Positions 30,175-39,212 of a stretch of 42,104 nt of DNA are shown here, in pieces. The position numbers and the translations under genes were made by a program. Where the stretch lies: IMG/VR virus record IMGVR_UViG_3300037315_000041, positions 1 to 42,104 of that record, one strand, 5' to 3'. Numbering within the stretch: the stretch's first letter is position 1; each line of letters begins with the position of its first letter. The stretch comes from a virus. The notes under the pieces were generated by a model that made no database searches, was not told the DNA's origin, and was given only the letters and a program-made list of their open reading frames with translations.

Positions 30175-30758
30175 AAGCTCTTATTGGTATGTTTAACTAC
30201 AAATTCCTCTAACGAATCCAAGATGCGGCTTCTACTAGATTTTATTTCTGGTGTAGAGCCGTATCTTTGTTCTTCTACAAGGTTTTCTATTAACCTTTGC
30301 TTTAACCCTTCAAACTCTGCACGAACAGAGGAATCATCGTATGGGAGTATCTCTATTACTCTGCGAAGACCTGCCTCATAGTCATTCCCGTTGCTGTCCT
30401 TAAAAGGTGAAGAATAAGGGTTTCGGTCGGTTATACGTACAGCGTCTCTAAACCTCCAATACAACTCTAAAGACTGTAAGTGGTCTATCTCTCTACGTGC
30501 TCTGTTTAGAGAATCGTTTAGCCTATTTATTTCTTTGCGGCTAAACTCTAGCTGACGTTTCTGCTGTTCTATTACTCCCTCTAACTCTGTACGTTTCTGT
30601 TTACTTGCTTCTAATTCTAACGAAGCTCTCTGATTATCTAATTCTAATTTGTGTAGTGTCGGCAAATGTCTGTTTACGTATCTTCCCCCTAACACTAGTG
30701 CGGTAGTGAATAGACTAACTGTCAGTAAAATTATTAAGGTCGGGGTGATATAGTCCAT
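30156..30758 (-). CDS. Membrane-anchored coiled-coil protein
   Basis: 200 residues: N-terminal membrane segment (LIILLTVSLFTTALVLGG, about 8-25), then a long charged coiled coil (about 45-100, KLELDNQRASLELEASKQKR...), and a globular C-terminal part. The layout resembles phage spanin- or tether-like proteins, but no defining motif is seen. Overlaps the upstream gene by 44 nt and the opposite-strand gene by 19 nt. Confidence 0.72.
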   Translation of the reverse strand: MDYITPTLIILLTVSLFTTALVLGGRYVNRHLPTLHKLELDNQRASLELEASKQKRTELEGVIEQQKRQLEFSRKEINRLNDSLNRARREIDHLQSLELYWRFRDAVRITDRNPYSSPFKDSNGNDYEAGLRRVIEILPYDDSSVRAEFEGLKQRLIENLVEEQRYGSTPEIKSSRSRILDSLEEFVVKHTNKSFYSLCR

Positions 30759-31140
30759 TGATAATCCGTAAGTAGTGAAATCCAGTAAAAAAAGACAAAA
30801 ACAGTAATACTAGTACATCCTCTTTTATTGCTCCATAAATTCCTACTACCTCCATTCTCATAACAAATAAACTAACGGTAGCAAAGAAAAAAGTAACAGA
30901 ATGTATTAAAGCACACGTTGTCTGTAAAGCTATATTTCTTGTTAAGCCGCCGTACAAAGTAAGTGCTCCTAGAATAATTAAAAACACTGACAGTACGACC
31001 GCGAATTCGTTTCCAGTAACTAAACGTATCTGAGAGCCGAGAAATAAACCTCTAACTCCGCAGGTTAAAGAGATATTTCCCAACAATATTTCAACGGAAC
31101 ATTTACAGTCTCTAACTAAATAAATGAACATGTTCTTCAT
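30715..31140 (-). CDS. Multi-pass membrane protein, holin-like candidate
   Basis: 141 residues with three or four hydrophobic stretches (AVVLSVFLIILGALTLYG, CALIHSVTFFFATVSLFVM, EDVLVLLFLSFFTGFHYL). Small size, position next to tail genes and a membrane-anchored coiled-coil gene are what one expects of a holin region, but no amidase or lysozyme gene is in the window. Confidence 0.65.
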   Translation of the reverse strand: MKNMFIYLVRDCKCSVEILLGNISLTCGVRGLFLGSQIRLVTGNEFAVVLSVFLIILGALTLYGGLTRNIALQTTCALIHSVTFFFATVSLFVMRMEVVGIYGAIKEDVLVLLFLSFFTGFHYLRIINGLYHPDLNNFTDS

Positions 31141-31142
31141 AT

Positions 31143-31451
31143 CTATAACCCTAATGCTTCTACAGTCAATACGCCGCCTTCTTCTACTACAATACTCCCA
31201 TTGTTAGGATGCGAATGACCAGTTGATACTCCTGTCGGCTCGCTGCCAGACGGGGTAAACGTGCCACAAGTAAAGTTCGTGTAAGTACTGCCAGTGCATA
31301 CGCGTATAGTACTGCCTGGTATTATCTTAAACACGTCGTCTGTGTTTACTGTAATTTCAGGTGCAGTAGTACCAGACTCCATCTCTTCTGTTTCCATTCG
31401 CTGTAGTTGTTCTTGTGTTTGTAATAGACGGTCTGCTATTTCTGTGCTCAT
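31143..31451 (-). CDS. Small tail-associated hypothetical protein
   Basis: 102 residues. N-terminal helix (IADRLLQTQEQLQRMETEE) followed by a Thr/Ser/Gly-rich beta part with STGHSHPNNGSIVVEEGGVLTVEAL, like small phage virion decoration or tail-tip proteins. Start after GTAGGAG on the minus strand. Confidence 0.65.
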   Translation of the reverse strand: MSTEIADRLLQTQEQLQRMETEEMESGTTAPEITVNTDDVFKIIPGSTIRVCTGSTYTNFTCGTFTPSGSEPTGVSTGHSHPNNGSIVVEEGGVLTVEALGL

Positions 31452-31468
31452 TATTTTTCTCCTACTCT

Positions 31469-31512
31469 AGTGGGGCATCGCCCTTAACCCCCCCACCTGT
31501 GATAAGGGCAGT
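31469..31512 (+). repeat. C-rich structured repeat, copy D
   Basis: GUGGGGCAUCGCCCUUAACC, CCCCCACCUGUGAUAAGGGC, in plus orientation although both neighbouring genes are on the minus strand. GCCCTT and AAGGGC form a hairpin. It fills the gap between the genes at 31143 and 31513. Confidence 0.68.
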
Positions 31513-32619
31513 TTATATTTCAAGGGTTACGTCTATACGCTCCTCACCAGCTTCGTACTGAACTGATACGGACGTAATATCTACGTCGTAATACTCTCCC
31601 TTATGGACTACAGTTACTCTATCTCCCCAACCCCAGTGTACTGCATATCTGGAAGACGGAATGTTTAGTACTTTTCCTTTTATTTTCACTTTACGTGCGT
31701 TTTTTGCTAGTTGTGCGTATCCAGCAGAAAGTAGTTCGGTAACGTTATCGCTACTTCTACTGTCATACGACATTTCCTTTCGGCCAAACGGGGACTCATT
31801 TACTGCACTGGTATCCTCAGTCCATAGCTGTAAACGGTCTACACCGTCTCCACTACCAGCTACAAACACAGCCGTTTTCTGTTTACTGTAGTCTTCTTCT
31901 AAAGACACGCCAGCAAGGTTTCCTAATTCACGTCCCAGAATAGTAGGATTTCTTGAATTAGCAGTACGAACGACTCCTCTTGCACCTAAATAGACACGAA
32001 ACTGTAGCTGCTTAGTAGTGTGATACACTACGTCGTATGTTATAACGACTCCTAATTGTTTACACTCTTTTACTATGTCGTCTAAGGAATCTTTTACGCT
32101 CTTTCTCGAAAACTGTTTCGTTATTTTTGGAGCAGTACCAGATACACTGGAAACACTAAATAGAGATTCAGGTAAATCTCTATAAGCACGCGAAGGCGAC
32201 TCAGAACTCCCTCCCAGAAAAGAGTTATACACTAGCGTCCGCATAACGGTATCCGCTTCAACAGACCGAAACTTAGCACGGGATGAGCCGCTCTTTTCAG
32301 CAACTACACGGTTGACGAGAAGGACATTAGCAGATAACGCTACTATTTCTAACGATTCTCTACCAGAATCGTCGGTCGTTTCTATAAACTTAACGATGAA
32401 CCATACAGCTTCCCCGTCAAGTCTAGTACCGCCTTCTATACTTCTCCATACATAGAGACGATAGTCTCTACGTAACATAGACCGATAAGTCGCAGGTACA
32501 ACGACTGACAAACTACCTATATTCCCCACAGTAAGCTGATATTGCAGCTTAGAAAAAGGTAGTATCGTTATCTTGTTACCTAGTGTATCTGCTGCGATTA
32601 CGGTATATTCCGCTTGCAT
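31513..32619 (-). CDS. Siphovirus Gp37-like tail tip protein
   Basis: 368 residues. N-terminus YTVIAADTLGNKITILP...SLSVVVPATY, VWRSIEGG, and the later EEDYSKQKTAVFVAG and RVTVVHKGEYYDVDITSVSV follow the pattern of siphovirus ReqiPepy6 Gp37-like proteins, which form part of the tail tip hub. Beta-rich throughout. Position next to Dit-like genes fits. Confidence 0.65.
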   Translation of the reverse strand: MQAEYTVIAADTLGNKITILPFSKLQYQLTVGNIGSLSVVVPATYRSMLRRDYRLYVWRSIEGGTRLDGEAVWFIVKFIETTDDSGRESLEIVALSANVLLVNRVVAEKSGSSRAKFRSVEADTVMRTLVYNSFLGGSSESPSRAYRDLPESLFSVSSVSGTAPKITKQFSRKSVKDSLDDIVKECKQLGVVITYDVVYHTTKQLQFRVYLGARGVVRTANSRNPTILGRELGNLAGVSLEEDYSKQKTAVFVAGSGDGVDRLQLWTEDTSAVNESPFGRKEMSYDSRSSDNVTELLSAGYAQLAKNARKVKIKGKVLNIPSSRYAVHWGWGDRVTVVHKGEYYDVDITSVSVQYEAGEERIDVTLEI

Positions 32620-32629
32620 TGTATACCTC

Positions 32630-32682
32630 TATATCTTATAAAAAATCGCCCCTTATCACAGGTGGGGGGGCGATGCCCCTAT
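32630..32682 (-). repeat. C-rich structured repeat, copy E
   Basis: On the minus strand: AUAGGGGCAUCGCCCCCCCA, CCUGUGAUAA, GGGGCGAUUUUUUAUAAG. It precedes the tail tip gene at 32619, as copies B and C precede operons. Here the AUCGCCCC/GGGGCGAU hairpin is followed by six U, the closest of all copies to a terminator. Confidence 0.75.
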
Positions 32683-34491
32683 CTACATAGTCCAGTAGTT
32701 CTCTCTAAATGTCATAACGCAGTCTACGTTTGTATCCGCATAGACTGTTATAATATTCTCTCCCTTAATTAAACGAAAGCTTGCCGAAGAGCCGTCTAAC
32801 ACAAAGCGGAAAAGGTTTCCACGAGCCGAAGATGTATAGATATGATTTTCCAAGTCTACTAATAAAGTTTCACCAGGGAATAACGTAATACGGAACAATA
32901 TTTCATCTCCCGTTGTTGTATTCTTTATCGAACGTAACTCTCCTGGCCCCGTAAATTTGAACGACGGAAACGTAGCAGCGGAAGCATAGTTGTCTACGAC
33001 TGTTTCTCCTGGTGAATATATCGTGCCAGAAGATGTACTTGAAATGAACAGAGTACTACTACCGTAAAACAAGTCTACAGTCATAGTAGTATCTATATCC
33101 ATAGCTGACCATTCAGTACCGTTCCATCTTAGTGGAGATGAAGACGTAATCGCTCCTGCTCCTATGTATGAGCCTGCAATATAAATGTTACCAGTATCAT
33201 CTGATACTACAGTGTCTACACTGGTACCGTTTACCCCGTTTCCTAACGGAATGAAGTTCATGCCGTTCCAAAGTACAATTAACTGCGCGTCTATTCCGCA
33301 GACTTCAGTAAATAGACCGCCGAAGTACACCCCTTTTTCGTCACTACAGACAGTACGTACTGTAGCATTAAACCCCTCTGGTAACTGAACATCGTACCAG
33401 CTATCGTATACGGGGTTGTAGGAGAAAGCATACTTATTTGGAGAATCAAACTCTCCGCAGAAATATAAAACCCCGTCGTCACCCATAACTGCGTCTAAAA
33501 TAGAACCGTTTACTGTAACAGGTGTAGGGCCTGTTGGGACTTTAGTAGAACTCCCGTCTGTAATATCTATCCGTAAAATACTAGTGCTATATCCGTCTGC
33601 ATTAGCAAAGTCTCCATAAATGTAAATGTACTCCACGTAAGATATACCACCTCTTACGTAACCGTCTATAGACGTACATACACTTTCCCAACTCAAACCA
33701 TTATATTTAGATATGTACGTAACGGACGTTCCATCTATAGCAGTAAATGAACCACAAGCATACAACGAGCTATGGCTGTCTTGAAAAAGAGAGAATACTT
33801 CTCCCCCGCTGGCCGTCCCCAACAATGTCCAGTTGTCTATGGTACCGTCTGGACTCTTGTATATCGAAACGTTATCTTCGTCTATTCGGTATAATCCAGA
33901 CGTTAGTACGTAAAGTTTACCTCCGTGAGAAGATGTATCTGAAAACCTTCCGTAGTAATCTTTCTGTACTGTCCTTACAGACGAGTGAGTAGTACGTACT
34001 GCTACATCTGTTATCTTAGTTTCAGATGTAGAAGTCCAGTATGGTTTATAAGCAACAAATCGCAACTGTATCTGAGATGTAAATTCGTTGTTACTTACTC
34101 CCTCTAGTCCAGATACATACCTTACCTCTAACTCCCTGTCTTCGTATCGAAGATGACAGGGTGCAATAGTTTTAGTAGAATCTCGTCTAGTTACTAGTTC
34201 CGCTAGTCTGGCTAGACTACTCTTTAGTTTTGGAAAGCTCGTAGCCGATAGAGTGCCCGTAAGAGTAATAATTCTGTCGCCTGTTACACTGGTACGAAAC
34301 ACTGTCCAGTCGGTTTCTGCAATCTTCGTCTCTTTAATTTCTACAGGAGCTACACCAGAGCCAGTAATTCCTGTAATAGATAAATTAAAGTCAGTGAAAA
34401 AATCGTATTCTATTCCCTCTGCTACTAGTTTTATTTGTTCAGTAAGAATATAGCCAGAGGGGATGTCTGGATAATTGTATTTAATTTGCAT
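32683..34491 (-). CDS. Dit-like tail protein with beta-propeller-like insertion
   Basis: 602 residues. Residues 1-155 look like the N-terminal part of a siphovirus distal tail protein (LTGTLSATSFPKLKSSLARL, VRYVSGLEG, LRFVAYKPYWTS). About residues 160-490 are kelch/propeller-like repeats (LYACGSFTAIDGT, VLYFCGEFDSPN, GVYFGGLFTEVCG, NIYIAGSYIGAG). The end (ELRSIKNTTTGDEILFRITL, LIKGENIITVYAD) resembles the second Dit domain. A paralogue is at 36659. Confidence 0.72.
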   Translation of the reverse strand: MQIKYNYPDIPSGYILTEQIKLVAEGIEYDFFTDFNLSITGITGSGVAPVEIKETKIAETDWTVFRTSVTGDRIITLTGTLSATSFPKLKSSLARLAELVTRRDSTKTIAPCHLRYEDRELEVRYVSGLEGVSNNEFTSQIQLRFVAYKPYWTSTSETKITDVAVRTTHSSVRTVQKDYYGRFSDTSSHGGKLYVLTSGLYRIDEDNVSIYKSPDGTIDNWTLLGTASGGEVFSLFQDSHSSLYACGSFTAIDGTSVTYISKYNGLSWESVCTSIDGYVRGGISYVEYIYIYGDFANADGYSTSILRIDITDGSSTKVPTGPTPVTVNGSILDAVMGDDGVLYFCGEFDSPNKYAFSYNPVYDSWYDVQLPEGFNATVRTVCSDEKGVYFGGLFTEVCGIDAQLIVLWNGMNFIPLGNGVNGTSVDTVVSDDTGNIYIAGSYIGAGAITSSSPLRWNGTEWSAMDIDTTMTVDLFYGSSTLFISSTSSGTIYSPGETVVDNYASAATFPSFKFTGPGELRSIKNTTTGDEILFRITLFPGETLLVDLENHIYTSSARGNLFRFVLDGSSASFRLIKGENIITVYADTNVDCVMTFRENYWTM

Positions 34492-34499
34492 AGACTATC

Positions 34500-36662
34500 C
34501 TATATCGGAGGTGCAATTACTGAAATAGATTGAGCGAAGGTACTAGCGAAACCGCTATCCTCATTTAATGTATTAACCCTGTACGTATACAGATATTCAG
34601 CGTCTCTCGGAGCACCGTAGTCCTCATAGCTAGTACCTATAGTCTGGCGGGTTACATATACCCATCCTTCTTGTTCTCTTTGTCGGTATATGTCATTATG
34701 AGTACCGTTACTTTCATTAACCCAAGTCAGTGTAATTTTAGCTACCGTTGAAGACGCAACTGCTACTAGATTTGTAGGGGGATTAAATTCTATTAGAATT
34801 GTATTGGAAATAACTACTGGATTTTCTACACTAGAATGTAGAAAAGACTTCACTCTATACGTATACAAGCCTCCCTCGTAGGATTCGGTGTCTGTATAGG
34901 ACGTAGTATCGTAAGATAACACCGCTATTGATTGAAAGTCACTACCCCAAACTGAACGATAAAGGTGAATACTATCGTAATAGGAATAATTATTTACCCA
35001 AGTTAAAGTAACATTTCCACTCAAATTTTCAGCAGTTAAATCGGTTATAGGGAGCGCGGGTTTTGTGATTACAGGTGTTCTTGCCCAACTAGAGAACCCG
35101 CTGTCGTCACTCTTTTTGTATCTAATTCTATATATGTAGTTTGCTCCTATGTACGCCGAAACATCTACATACCATTCATCGTTAGCAGAAGTAGTACTTA
35201 TTTCTTCCCAGTCACCTATTTCTCCCCAATCACCGATACCAAATTGTATTCTTTCTATAACAACTAACGTTACGTTGTTTGGTCTATCTTCCCAGTAAAG
35301 TGTCGTTACGTTTCCGTCATTCTCATAGGTAAGATTCATTGGAGGGTAAAACGGCATATCTACGACGGCTATATTACTAGGCTCTCCATCTAAATAAAGA
35401 TTTATGGGGTGTAAAGTGTAAGAGTATGTATACCCTAACTCTACTGTATCTGTATAACTAGTAGCCGTTGAATCAATATCGAATGTGTCGGTAGTATACC
35501 CATCTTCTCGCGTTACACCTATACTAACTGCTAAATCTGTTGTGTTTTGCCATTCCAATTCTACTACAGTATCGTTTAGTCTAGTTGCAGTAAGATACAT
35601 TATCGTAGTAAGTGTTGGAGCTACCTCTAAGACATTAGAGTAATCAGAGTACACGTCACTAGAGAAAGCTGCAATTTTATATAATGCAAATACTCCGTTA
35701 GTATTTGTATATGTACAAGATGTAGCATCTGGCGGTATACCATGTTTTGTTAATTGCCAGTCTGAGCCTACGAAAGGTTTGTAAAAAAGCCTGAACTCTG
35801 TAGCATCTTTTTGTTTGTAGTTCCATCTAAAAATAACGGTAGTTTTGTCTACAAGGTCATAGGATAGTTCGGTTGGAGCCGCAAAGTATGTCGTAACTGA
35901 AACAATAGAGGAGTGGTCTGATTCACCATACGTATCATTATACGCAACTACTACAAATTGGTATGTAGTGTATGCCATTAGATTTATAACGGTATAAGAA
36001 ACTGAACCTGGAGGAAAGGTTTCTATTACTACCCATTCCTCTAGGTAGGGATTCCAGTATTTTACTCTGTATTCAGTAGCATCTGGTGTACGAGAAGTCC
36101 ATCTAAGAACTGCATAATAACTACCGACATCTATAACAATAAACGGGTCTGGCGGCAAAAAAGCGGGGGTAGCACTAACTACGTTAGAGGGCGACTCTCC
36201 TACTACTACTACTACTCTGTAGTAATAAGTATCCCCTACAGATACCGTCGTATCTGTATACGTTTTTTTGTTTGTAGTACCTACTTCACTCCAATTTACT
36301 TCATCCGTAGAACGTTCTATAGAAAAATAGTCAAACGGATAATTACTCCCCCAAGTCATTGTTACTCTATCCGATAAAACTTCGGTTATCTCTAAGTTTC
36401 TAACTATCGGGTACGGAACAACAACGAGTACACTTTCACTTTCCATACCAGTACTCGTCTCTACCTTATACCAATACTTCTGTCCTTGAATAACAGAGTA
36501 GTCAGTGTACTCCGTTACATCACTAGAAACTGTTGTTAGTTTTTTCCAGTGCTTTCTGTCTAGTGACCTATAAACGGAGTACGTATTAGTAGTAGCGTAG
36601 TGGCTCCACTCTAATTGTATTCTATCGGAATACGGTTTTGCACTAATAGTAAAGCTACTCAT
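34500..36662 (-). CDS. Tail protein of eight fibronectin type III domains
   Basis: 720 residues made almost wholly of about eight FnIII-like units of 80-95 residues, each with a W in strand B (IQLEWSHY, VTMTWGSN, AVLRWTSR, VIFRWNYK, VELEWQNT, TLYWEDRP, VTLTWVNN, ITLTWVNE) and a Tyr-x-Tyr-x-V strand F (YWYKVE, YYYRVV, YTYRVK). No catalytic domain is seen. Such arrays decorate phage tails and may bind surface carbohydrates. Start overlaps the gene at 36659 by four bases. Confidence 0.88.
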   Translation of the reverse strand: MSSFTISAKPYSDRIQLEWSHYATTNTYSVYRSLDRKHWKKLTTVSSDVTEYTDYSVIQGQKYWYKVETSTGMESESVLVVVPYPIVRNLEITEVLSDRVTMTWGSNYPFDYFSIERSTDEVNWSEVGTTNKKTYTDTTVSVGDTYYYRVVVVVGESPSNVVSATPAFLPPDPFIVIDVGSYYAVLRWTSRTPDATEYRVKYWNPYLEEWVVIETFPPGSVSYTVINLMAYTTYQFVVVAYNDTYGESDHSSIVSVTTYFAAPTELSYDLVDKTTVIFRWNYKQKDATEFRLFYKPFVGSDWQLTKHGIPPDATSCTYTNTNGVFALYKIAAFSSDVYSDYSNVLEVAPTLTTIMYLTATRLNDTVVELEWQNTTDLAVSIGVTREDGYTTDTFDIDSTATSYTDTVELGYTYSYTLHPINLYLDGEPSNIAVVDMPFYPPMNLTYENDGNVTTLYWEDRPNNVTLVVIERIQFGIGDWGEIGDWEEISTTSANDEWYVDVSAYIGANYIYRIRYKKSDDSGFSSWARTPVITKPALPITDLTAENLSGNVTLTWVNNYSYYDSIHLYRSVWGSDFQSIAVLSYDTTSYTDTESYEGGLYTYRVKSFLHSSVENPVVISNTILIEFNPPTNLVAVASSTVAKITLTWVNESNGTHNDIYRQREQEGWVYVTRQTIGTSYEDYGAPRDAEYLYTYRVNTLNEDSGFASTFAQSISVIAPPI

Positions 36663-39187
36663 AGCGTATCAAACAACTCCTGAAATCTTACCGTTACATC
36701 TCCTTTACCGAATATAGTGATTTTATTTTCTCCTGGAAATAAAAACCAATCCGAAAGTCCGCTACCAGGAATTATACTTTTAATGACTGAAGGTCGTATA
36801 TTAGTATAGATTCTACGCTCATCGTGTAGTAACTTAATTGTAAGAACTTCTCCCTCTGTAAGCTTTAACAAGTCGTAGTTACACCTGGACATTAGCGCAT
36901 CACCAGTCTGTCTGTTATAAATACCAAAAAGGTAGCCGCTTCCAGTCCATTCGATAATAGGTCTAGTCGGGACGGTACCGTTATTCGTAATCGTGACTGT
37001 TTTTGAACGCCTTGCAGTAGTACTTCCAGTAAATTCCGCAAACAGCATACCGCCAGCTTCTTTTTGAGCGTAAAACCATTCGGTTTCTGGGCGGATTTTT
37101 GTCCGCTCCCATTCTTGATAACGTAAAATGGTGCCGCCGTTATTGGAAAAGTAATAGACTGCGTCTATAATAGTGTAGGTAAAATCACCAGACACATAAA
37201 GAGTGGTACCCTTAGATGATAAATCAACAGCCCCGCTATCTCCCAGCAGTATCAATATCTTTTTCCAATAAGAACCAGTATATCGGTAAAGTTCATTAGT
37301 AGCCCCGCCAGTCCCATCTATCTCTGTTGCGGCTATTATCTCGTTACCTTCCAGTACTGTCATAGCTACAGCTTTATCTGGAAAATCGGCATTAAACGTC
37401 TCCCATTCCCCTTCATTGTAGGATACTATGTATTTACCAGGAGAGGTAAAATCCCCGCCGATATACATACCGCCGTCCGCTCCAAGCTCTAAGAAAGTAG
37501 GAACCGCAGAAGGCCCACCAGCCACTTCTGTTAAAGTAGAAAGGTATATATCCCAAACCCACAGCCCATTGATATGGGTGCCTATAATGTAGAAATTAGA
37601 ATCCCAAGTACCAGCAAGTATACGTGTATATTCTCCATCAGAAGATGTATCGTTGTGTTCGATAGACCAGCCGCTACTGTCGTACATAAGAATTAGCGGT
37701 CTGGTAGGACTTGTGGAATGACATCCTACCGCGTAGATAATGTCGCTGTCTGCTCCGCTATCTTCATCCGTTAGTACAGATATTGAGTTAATAACAATAT
37801 TAGACAATCCTGTAGAAGAGATGTTTCCAACTTCTGTCCAAGTTTTAGTGCTGCTTTTATATTTCTTGACTACGTTTCCAAAAGAAGCAAATACGTTACC
37901 ATTTACACCTTCTACAATTGACTTTACTTTACACCCCTCTAATTTAGTCCAGTCCCCGTCTATGTTTTCGTACCACGTAGTTGCACTTCCATCTCCGTTG
38001 TCTTCTGGTATAAGCCCCTCTCCAACATCTATAGAAGTGTGTTTTATAGACTTAAAATATGGAAAGTGAGCACGTAGTACTAGTTTAAGTTGCATATGGT
38101 GTAGAGAGGAAATATCTCCCTCCAAACCAGATACGTAACTGGCTTGGAAAATCTTAGTTTCATCTTCTGGGGAGTTATAATCTCTCCAAAGAAAAGTAAT
38201 TTCTTCTGGTCTTCTGGTAAGGTGTGGGTTCACTAAATCTACAACGCTTTCCATTCTATCTCTTAATGACAGGAATGTATCAGCATCTAATGTACCCGTA
38301 ATCTGGAACACTCTGGGAGGAAATCTAGTTGATACGTAAACACTACCGTCTCCCAGAGCTTTAGCTGTAGTAGCGTGTTCTACAGTTGTGATTCCGTAAT
38401 TAGTTATCTCTTGTATAGACAATCCTACAATGTCGAACAGGGATACTTCTTGCCCGCCCTTCCGTGTAAACCTACGAATAGACCGACTTTGATGAGAAGT
38501 CGCTGCCCAATAACAACCGTCCTGGTCTCCATCACAGTAAGTCGTCAACCGTTCATCTTCTAACTGTTGACCGTCTAAGTAGAACTCTCCCTGAGAGTCG
38601 TAGCGAATCTCGTAAGTATCAGACGCAGGTAGATTGACTTCTGTAGACGCTCTCTTCCAATGTCTATACATGTTTTCGTTGATAGAATAGTACGTTTCGG
38701 ATGTAGATACACGCTTTACGGATAATGTCATCTCTGAGTCACCGCGCACTCCCTTATAGTAGACACTTAGAGTGTATAATCCTGAAGAGATTGCCTGAGA
38801 AATAAACACACCCCAGAAATTATCCGCGGGAGTAATAGATGCTGGTATATTTTCATCAGGTAAAACTTGTAAACCGTATCTTCCGAAGAATGAATGCTCC
38901 CTAGAAGCGACACGTGAACACGCTACGTCTACTGTACATACAACCTCAGACGGGATTTCTAGTACTACCCCTGCTGGTACTTCTAGTACTCCACGTACTG
39001 TTATATCCTCAGACAGCGTAGTAGTAGAATTAACTACTCTGGGGTATCTCGTAGGTAGTGACTCAGAAACCTCAAATGAAGGGTTCGTTATATAATTAAC
39101 AGTAGATTCAGGTAACACGACATAGAGGTTTCCAGTCGTATCGAGTATATGTTCAGATGTACTAGGGACTATTGTATAACTGTTCAT
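36659..39187 (-). CDS. Dit-like tail protein with N-terminal CBM-like and propeller-like parts
   Basis: 842 residues. The N-terminus VNYITNPSFEVSE with later AISSGLYTLSVYYKG is a carbohydrate-binding-like jelly roll. Then a Dit-like part (VFQITGTLDADTFLSLRDRM, ASYVSGLEGDISS, VLRAHFPYF), propeller-like repeats (IYAVGCHST, MYIGGDFTSPG, LYVSGDFTYT) and a C-terminal Dit-like domain (VTITNNGTVPTRPIIEWTG, FLFPGENKITIFG). Paralogue of the 602-residue protein with an extra module. Confidence 0.73.
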   Translation of the reverse strand: MNSYTIVPSTSEHILDTTGNLYVVLPESTVNYITNPSFEVSESLPTRYPRVVNSTTTLSEDITVRGVLEVPAGVVLEIPSEVVCTVDVACSRVASREHSFFGRYGLQVLPDENIPASITPADNFWGVFISQAISSGLYTLSVYYKGVRGDSEMTLSVKRVSTSETYYSINENMYRHWKRASTEVNLPASDTYEIRYDSQGEFYLDGQQLEDERLTTYCDGDQDGCYWAATSHQSRSIRRFTRKGGQEVSLFDIVGLSIQEITNYGITTVEHATTAKALGDGSVYVSTRFPPRVFQITGTLDADTFLSLRDRMESVVDLVNPHLTRRPEEITFLWRDYNSPEDETKIFQASYVSGLEGDISSLHHMQLKLVLRAHFPYFKSIKHTSIDVGEGLIPEDNGDGSATTWYENIDGDWTKLEGCKVKSIVEGVNGNVFASFGNVVKKYKSSTKTWTEVGNISSTGLSNIVINSISVLTDEDSGADSDIIYAVGCHSTSPTRPLILMYDSSGWSIEHNDTSSDGEYTRILAGTWDSNFYIIGTHINGLWVWDIYLSTLTEVAGGPSAVPTFLELGADGGMYIGGDFTSPGKYIVSYNEGEWETFNADFPDKAVAMTVLEGNEIIAATEIDGTGGATNELYRYTGSYWKKILILLGDSGAVDLSSKGTTLYVSGDFTYTIIDAVYYFSNNGGTILRYQEWERTKIRPETEWFYAQKEAGGMLFAEFTGSTTARRSKTVTITNNGTVPTRPIIEWTGSGYLFGIYNRQTGDALMSRCNYDLLKLTEGEVLTIKLLHDERRIYTNIRPSVIKSIIPGSGLSDWFLFPGENKITIFGKGDVTVRFQELFDTL

Positions 39188-39212
39188 CTTTCATCTCTCA
39201 TCTCTCATCTCT

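Noticed and set aside
31661-31891. Plus-strand ORF inside the tail tip gene
   Set aside because: Lies wholly within a supported minus-strand gene and has no ribosome site or domain.
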